Source of the DNA: Sclerodactyla briareus
Taxonomy: Eukaryota > Echinodermata > Holothuroidea > Dendrochirotida > Sclerodactylidae
DNA: 64,000 bases
NCBI GenBank assembly: GCA_026419785.1
Contig: JAODTK010004398.1
Location: 186,001-250,000, forward strand
Direction: 5' to 3'
Made by a program: the position numbers and the translations under genes. Each line of letters opens with the position of its first letter. Within the stretch, counting starts at the first letter, position 1. Under the pieces are notes generated by a model. That model did no database searches. It saw only the letters and a list, made by a program, of their open reading frames with translations, and was not told the DNA's origin. Below, one piece after another: positions 57,670 through 64,000 of the stretch.

Positions 57670-60600
57670 AATCAGAGCAGAATTATATCACAGTTTAACT
57701 AACCAATGACCCCACGTTCTGCATGCAAAACATCGTCACAGCGCTTGTCACTCAACGTGGATGTATATTTGCAGAAACTTCCCTGTTAGTTTTATAGAAA
57801 AAACAGTTGTTTGGTTGCTAAAAATATTGGAAAATATTTTTACGGCAATTTGAATTGATATAGCGATATTCTCAGGGCTGATCAGGGGAATTCCACGCAA
57901 AAGTTTTGATTCCTTACGATTTTCCCGGTTAATGTAAGAGGAATTTTTTATTGAAATGAAACTTCTGTGATAAAAACAACCACGTAACTAACGTTGCTCA
58001 GTTGGTTCAACAATACTTAAATTAACAGGAATGGTCACGCAGTCCTTTAAAAATGGTCAACATTCATTTACTTACCATGAAACAAAATGGTATTTTCAGT
58101 AAAACACTACTAAAAAGTTATTTATTGAAAAGACAAATGCTGAAACCACGATGTGCGCGGCCGCCTAAATTGACACTTACTACAAGCACCAGTGATTTTA
58201 GCCAGCACCGGTAATTTCAGCCAGTACCGGTAATAGTACCTGTGCATACGGGCGTCGACTGCGAGTACCGGTGCCGCGATTACCGGTTCTAACGTGAATA
58301 CCGGTATACCGCCGCAACCCTAACATAGACGTTTAACGTAGCGGGGGAAGTTTTATCGTCGCTCTGTACGAAATCAGAGGCGGTTACTAGTGTTGTTGTG
58401 TAGTGCACTGCACATTTCATTGGCCGGAGCGCACTGAATGAGAGCAGGTGAATAACATGTGTTTCAAGTTCCAACTTGGAACAGGGAGCTATATTTAGAA
58501 GTATCGTCAACTACCCTCAATTTGCGCACCTGTCCTATCCCTAGCCACACTAAATTCGTAGCCTAAGCTGGTAGCCTAACTCCAAAAATTGGCAAATTGT
58601 TTCAGTCTTCGTTAGATTGTTGCCATCGTTCTTCATTAGTCAAATCGCAATTTTTCAATGGAAATTGAGTATATTCTTGTACCTGTTATATTACTTCCAG
58701 AGAAAAAAGTCTTCTAATTAGTGGCAGGTCCCGACTCAGTTCCAAATGAGCAAATTGAGGAGGGGGTTCGAATAAAAATTACTGATTTTGTTAGGCCAAG
58801 TAAAAAAAAAGTGGCAGTTTCGTCCGTCTCCGCCCGCACGCTTTTTTAGATAATTGTCAACTTCTTTTTTGTTTGACAACTTCACTTGAATAAACTTCTT
58901 CAAATATGGTTTAAAGGAAAAAGCTACTACTAAATGGGCCATGCAACTAGGTAAGGAACATTTTGGGATGGCTTTGTGGCCACTTAGGGGTATTAAAACT
59001 ACAGGGAAAGAAAAAAAAAGAAAAAAAAAGAAGGCCTCATTGCTCATTTCCAGAAACTGCTGTACGCGAATTTATATTACAGTTACAAAATATGGCGTAT
59101 GTGGGGCCGTCTGAGAGCAAAAAAAAAAAAAAAAAAAAAAAGGCCCTCATGCCCAAACCTTCAGCGAAGTTAGGCGAAGCGAAACTATTTTTTTTTTACT
59201 TGCCTTATTTTACATAGTTTTCTGAATTTTCCGGATATGGCCCGTTTAGGTATCATTTTGAAGAGCGTGAGGAGGTGTGATTCCAGATGGTCATATTATC
59301 ATAAGATCGCAGTCATACAAAGGAACTTATTGCAGTCAGAGTGCTAGGTGTGCAAATTGAGGATGGACGCATGCTAGTGCACAGCATTGGGTGAGTGAGC
59401 TAGCATTGTACAACTTTGCATGCAGTTTCATTATAGCTAGGTTACAGTACGCTAAAGCTGAGGGGGCCAAGTTGGATCAAACCGCGAGTCTGGCGATTCT
59501 TTGACTGGTCGCCACAAATAATTTAACTCGCATTTTGTGTGATGGCGAGCGGAAATGTGGAGGCATGCGTGCGTCAACTTTTAACCAATCGGGACTGCAA
59601 ACTGATGTGCCACCAAACATTGTGAAGTTTCAGCGACTCATTCCTAAATTATTTTTGCAGTAAATCCAGGTGTATGGTAGAGACACACAAGTCCGTTCAC
59701 CCAACTAGCTAGCTCTTGTACACAACCCACATACATTAGGCTATCCTACTGCTAATACAATGTACGATCAACCTGGCTGCGGTTTCTTTCATTATCGCAT
59801 GAGCTGGGAGCGCAGTAGCGGACGCCGTGCATTTGCGCGATTTTTGGCCAGTAAACTTCCCGGTGGCATGAAAAAACCCGCCGCCCGAAAAAATTTTGGG
59901 GTCGGGTACCATGGTCTGAAAATTAACCCGAAAAAGTCACAACTCCCTAGGGCCTAGGCCAGGGGTCTGTAGCCTAGCCTGGCTAGACCTAATGCGAGCC
60001 TAAGCTACCCAAGTCACTTGCATTTCAACGATAGGCTAAAAGTGAACACATAATTTTGAGGCAATGTGAAATACATTCTCCAATAAATGGAGATATGATA
60101 GGAGGGACACTCGTTCATGAGAGAGCTGTGTTGTTCTTCGTTTTCGAAATAAGAACGCCCGAAATCACAGAAATGCTTGTGACAACAAATCGAAAAGATT
60201 AAAGTCGGGTTCTGAAATTTCATCGAAGACGACCTTAAGACATACTGCGCAGGCGTAGTTTGCGATGCTGCGTGGTTATATTTTTATTCCTATGCAGAAG
60301 AGAATGGGATATAGCTCATCCCTGTATTCGTAATGAAAATCAGAAACAGGTTCCGAATTCAATTAAAGCTTATAAAGCTGATTAGGAAATTGTGAACGGG
60401 AATGATAGTTCAAACAAAGTGATGTATACTGTTTCGATATTCAGTAATTTGGAATGTTTCCCCCTATAAATGAGTATGTGAACAATTAATTTTTAATACA
60501 TATTGAGGTCAACCATGTGCTTTGCGTGCTCGGCGATCGCGGTGGAATAATTATTATGGTTTCGGCTTCGTCGGCCGTCTCCGCTACCACCGACTTGAAA

Positions 60601-61250
60601 TCTCAGATTGGTTCGAACGGGCTACTTTGCCATCCTTTGCGATTTCGGTCGCAATTTCCGGTAGAGCGTAAACTGCATGATGCATCTGGGCCAGACAGAA
60701 GTGGTACCGGTAGTATTTTTAGATCATCCGAGGTCAAACTGCATACTAGGTGGCGCAATAAAATGCGGTATCTCGAACTTTATCGCATTCGAACAAATCT
60801 TGGTGTGGGTGTAGCCTATACACGTTGGCGGTTTTTCCTGCACCCGCCAGGCTGCCGATGTCTAACTTCTGTTCCTCTTCACCTCTTGTGGTTGAAGGCC
60901 GCCATTCATCTACCGTGCAAAATTGCATGGAGCTATTATCTTGAAGGGACAGGCAATGACAGGCCAATGTTCCTTTATGAAGAGAAACAAGCACAAACGT
61001 AAACACCTTGGTAGCTGCGGGCAAATATGCCGGATGTGGATCGGTCAAACTGATTAGGAAACCGATTTTTATCCCTAAGATGCACTCCCCTACCTCCGCA
61101 AAGAACCTCTCTTCTCTCGCTGCTAGAATTCATGACAAATCCTGACAATGACGACATTGAACAACCAACGATTGTGTAGACTAAAACCCACAATGTGGGA
61201 AACACCTTTCATACTGCGTTACCCGTTTTCATACCAACAGAAACTGGAGT
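57670..61250. other. Unassigned sequence upstream of the microsatellite
   Basis: Includes the ACCGGT-rich end at 58180, A-rich tracts at 59010-59035 and 59118-59140 each followed by GGCC(C)TCATTGCCC-like text (a possible pair of retroposed tails), and a 161-codon frame at 60517-61002 that I do not recognise. Confidence 0.4.
58180..58325. mobile_element. ACCGGTAAT-rich terminal segment
   Basis: CAGCACCGGTAATTTCAGCC, AGTACCGGTAATAGTACC, GTACCGGTGCCGCGATTACC and AATACCGGTATACCGCCGCA end in ACCCTA. Related text occurs at 50480-50520 and 51225-51290. It is probably the right end of a hAT-like element. Confidence 0.5.
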
Positions 61251-61258
61251 GTGATGTG

Positions 61259-61416
61259 TTAGATAGATAGATAGATAGATATATAGTAGATAGATGGATG
61301 GATGGATGGATGGATGGATGGATGGATGGGATGATGGATGGATGGATGGATGGATGGATGGATGGATGGATGGATGGATGGATGGATGGATGGATAAGAT
61401 AGATAGATAGATAGAG

Positions 61417-61452
<36 letters not shown>

Positions 61453-61475
61453 GATAGATAGATAGATAGATAGAC
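61259..61475. repeat. Compound GATA/GATG microsatellite
   Basis: About 217 bp: (GATA)n, (GATG)n of roughly 25 units, then (GATA)n, with two single-base interruptions. The minus-strand open frame of Ser/Ile/Tyr/His repeats is an artefact of it. Confidence 0.98.
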
Positions 61476-61497
61476 ATTGTATTTGAAATATAATCTT

Positions 61498-61650
61498 ATG
61501 GGGTGCGTCAGAAAGGGTTCATTGGCCCCATTTTGAAGGAATCAACAGCACTCTTACAGCCCTTTTTTCCAATCGTGGAGCATTGTGCTGTCCTCCTGCG
61601 AGCTGCTAATATTCAAACAGAGCATGAAACGCAACGTGGGCACCCAATTC
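61498..61650 (+). repeat. Inverted repeat, left copy
   Basis: GGGTGCGTCAGAAAGGGTTC, TTGAAGGAATCAACAGCACT, GGAGCATTGTGCTGTCCTCC and GAGCTGCTAATATTCAAACA are the reverse complement of 63195-63343. It follows the GATA microsatellite directly. Confidence 0.85.
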
Positions 61651-61659
61651 ACTCAAAGA

Positions 61660-64000
61660 GGCGGTCGGTACATTTCGCTCTGTTTCGGGACACCGACCTT
61701 CATACCATACAGAATTCAATACGAGCCAGTTTGCCATAAACAATGCTGCCTGTGGATAGCCTCTGTCGAGGCCTTCCGGCGATATATTTTCTATTCGACT
61801 TTCAGTGTATGGGGTTTCTTGATTGCGCCCTCAGTATAAGACGCCTGTGGGATTTTTGTCACGCCCGTGGCAAGGACAGATCTAGGAGGACTGCTTGGAA
61901 ATAGAGGGCGTTACTGTATTTCCAAATGGTGAGCTTAAAAATATCGGACAGAACACGGAAGGAAATTCATTGGCCGAGACGCCTTGCCAAAGGCTAGGCC
62001 TGTGGAGAGTTATGCATGACTACGGTGGGCAAAGCCTACGTGCCAACTCTGCTACTATCCTCATGACATACAAGGACATTCTTGTTTGGCGTGGCTAGAT
62101 ATAATTTCACCGAACTTTCGCCCTCCATTCATGGTTTTCCATCTCTTTTTCACTCTTGATAACTCGATTTAAGTCATTTGTCTTCCTAGGTTATCTGGGG
62201 AGGACGACGCACCACGCCCCTCCCCCATATACATTGTTCGCGTGTATACTGTAAATGGAGAACGGCATTTACAATAAAAAATCATGGTTTTGTATGCGGT
62301 TCGTATGGCTTATACGGCAACATAGAGCTCATTTCTCGCCCCAAAGGCTCACTTCGTATGTCAAATGTTCCACGTTAGAACTTTTGGCGTTCATACCTCT
62401 TCGCCCAATTGCCGAAAATTATCCACCGCAGTACGCATTCATACGATCCGATAAAAATAATCGACTACGATAAAGGACTGTTCAAATTGTTTGCGATACG
62501 ATACGATAATTTTTCGGAACGTCGAGTTAAATAAAAGTGATTATTTACAATAGGAGTGGTACATTTGTGCGATACGATCGAAGAATACGATAAATTAATC
62601 AAACGTCAAGTTGAAAATATTTCAACGTATTTCATCGTACATAAATTTATCGGATGCGATAAAATTACGCAATTGCAGTGATAAAATTCGAAATTGGCGC
62701 GAAGGTGTGGAACGCCAAAGTGTATTGGGGACATGTGGTTTTGGACGTAAAATTAATGGGTTCAGATGGTGTATGGGTGGTAAGTTTCAGGGAAGGCAAC
62801 CTGATCGCTGATAGACCGCTCGAGTTACTAATTCTGATGATAAACCCTTTACAAACGCACGACCGTGAGGTAGGGGGGGGGGGGGATGGTGCGTTGGCAT
62901 CACCCGATAACAAGATGAAGAAAAAGGAAGCTATGAAAGAGTGAAAAAGGAGATGGAAAGCCGGGAAACTAGAGGTCTAGAGATAAAATTATAGCGAGCC
63001 ACGCCCAAACAAGAAGGGCGTGGAGGTCGGTGAGGATTATAGTTTTAGGGTTGGACAGGTAGGTGGGCAGTAGCCATGTATAATTTTTCACAGGCATATG
63101 CTCTTGGCAATTGGATTCGAGAAAATTAAGTTATGGTGATGAAGGACCACACAGAAGTCGGGTGGGAAGTAAGTTACGACGCCTCTCTAGATAAATGGGC
63201 TTGCCCCGAGAGCATTTTATGCTGTTGAAATATTAGCAGCTCACAGGAGGGCAACACAATGCTCCAAGATCGCCCCAAAAGAGTGTAAGTGTTGTGGATT
63301 CCTTCAAACACTGGGCAATTATACTTCTGAACGCACCCCACAGGAATTGCGGCGATTTGTTGTTGGGGATGAGGGGGGGGGGGGGCGGACAAGATGAATA
63401 TTATCTACGCGGAGCGCCACCACAGGTTGGCGCGGAGAGTACAAGATTTTTTTGTTTTTCGTTGGACAGACCCCGTGGATTGCAGGAAGTGGCACTTCCC
63501 GTGCCTTATGGGACCGTAAGCAACATTCCTAAAATGATGACACATTGTTTTTTGTTTTTTTAGAAAGGTCCCAAACTTATGACGCATTGGGATCATTCAG
63601 GTGTTGGCGTTGTGCTGTGGCATTCGTAAGAACAAAATACCATGCAAGTGAGGTGTACAGTCAGAAAGGAGTCATGGAAATTGTCATTGCAACAGCCAGT
63701 ATGTTCTCGCGAACGCGCGAAGATTTTGCAGAATCCCATTTGACAACGACATTGCACTGAATCCTCTTTGACCTATCACTTAGATATAGCCTGAGTTTTT
63801 TACTCAAGATTACGGCCCTAATTTTTATCTTCTTTGGCGGACCAAAGCGCATGGGATGGACACTCCAATCAGTGACCATCAAGTGGCCAAATGAGTATAC
63901 ACAGAAGTAAAACCGCACTGCGCCGAAGCGCTCGCGAAAAGTTGTATCTTTGACATTCCATCGGAAATCAGGCAATCGTTGGATATAACTCATCTTATGA
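61660..64000. other. Unassigned sequence at the right edge
   Basis: Apart from the inverted copy at 63195, it shows recurrent CGATACGATA words at 62480-62670 and poly-G runs at 62874 and 63374. No exon could be supported. Confidence 0.4.
63195..63343 (-). repeat. Inverted repeat, right copy
   Basis: GTTGAAATATTAGCAGCTCA, GGAGGGCAACACAATGCTCC, TTGTGGATTCCTTCAAA and CTGAACGCACCCCA match the reverse complement of 61498-61620, with further partial similarity outward. The two arms lie about 1.55 kb apart. Confidence 0.85.

Noticed and set aside
61259-61477. 72-codon SIHPSIHPS frame
   Set aside because: Translation of the GATA/GATG microsatellite.

Overview
This is eukaryotic, intron-rich, repeat-rich DNA of low coding density. 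Small exons of 55-190 bp with GT-AG boundaries, large introns, LINE fragments and GACCTTTGACC-type dispersed repeats point to a metazoan, most likely a marine invertebrate. An echinoderm, hemichordate or cephalochordate would fit, but the sequence does not settle which. No prokaryotic operon, rRNA gene, CRISPR array or intact tRNA was found.

The one gene I can name lies on the minus strand between 40705 and 14821: CAND1 (cullin-associated NEDD8-dissociated protein 1), the HEAT-repeat exchange factor of cullin-RING ubiquitin ligases. Fourteen exons can be placed in the correct order, from the N-terminal MTSSDKDF exon (40602-40705) to the KERAISCM exon (14821-14940). They cover roughly residues 15-500 of a protein normally about 1230 residues long. 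I could not find exon 1, the exon(s) for the acidic loop after the YDPNYNYDD motif, or the C-terminal 60%. Nearly every exon needs one or more single-base shifts to stay in frame while its splice sites are intact. That pattern suggests an unpolished long-read assembly more than an old pseudogene, but both remain possible.

The most unusual feature is inside this gene. Directly behind the exon at 17902-18012 lies a minisatellite of about 18 units of roughly 75 bp (about 16570-17900). Each unit is a copy of the 3' end of that same exon plus its GTAAGTGAT 5' splice site, so the intron starts with a ladder of about 18 candidate donors. Two more minisatellites sandwich the next upstream exon found (23224-23338): a G-rich 14-bp array at 22588-23160 and a 25-bp array at 23385-24395.

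Other regions. 1-14800 is dispersed repeats, with a decayed minus-strand CR1/jockey-type LINE at 12490-13960. 25400-40600 is CAND1 introns filled with repeats and a tRNA-derived SINE relic. 41370-45200 and 46960-48600 are GC- and CpG-rich blocks with degenerate tandem repeats and an inverted repeat, just upstream of the first CAND1 exon found. 45200-58330 holds repeat copies with ACCGGT-rich, hAT-like ends. A second minus-strand LINE of L2/CR1 type (endonuclease plus reverse transcriptase) sits at about 54320-57130. 57130-64000 contains a long GATA/GATG microsatellite, a pair of inverted 120-150 bp copies, and otherwise unassigned sequence.
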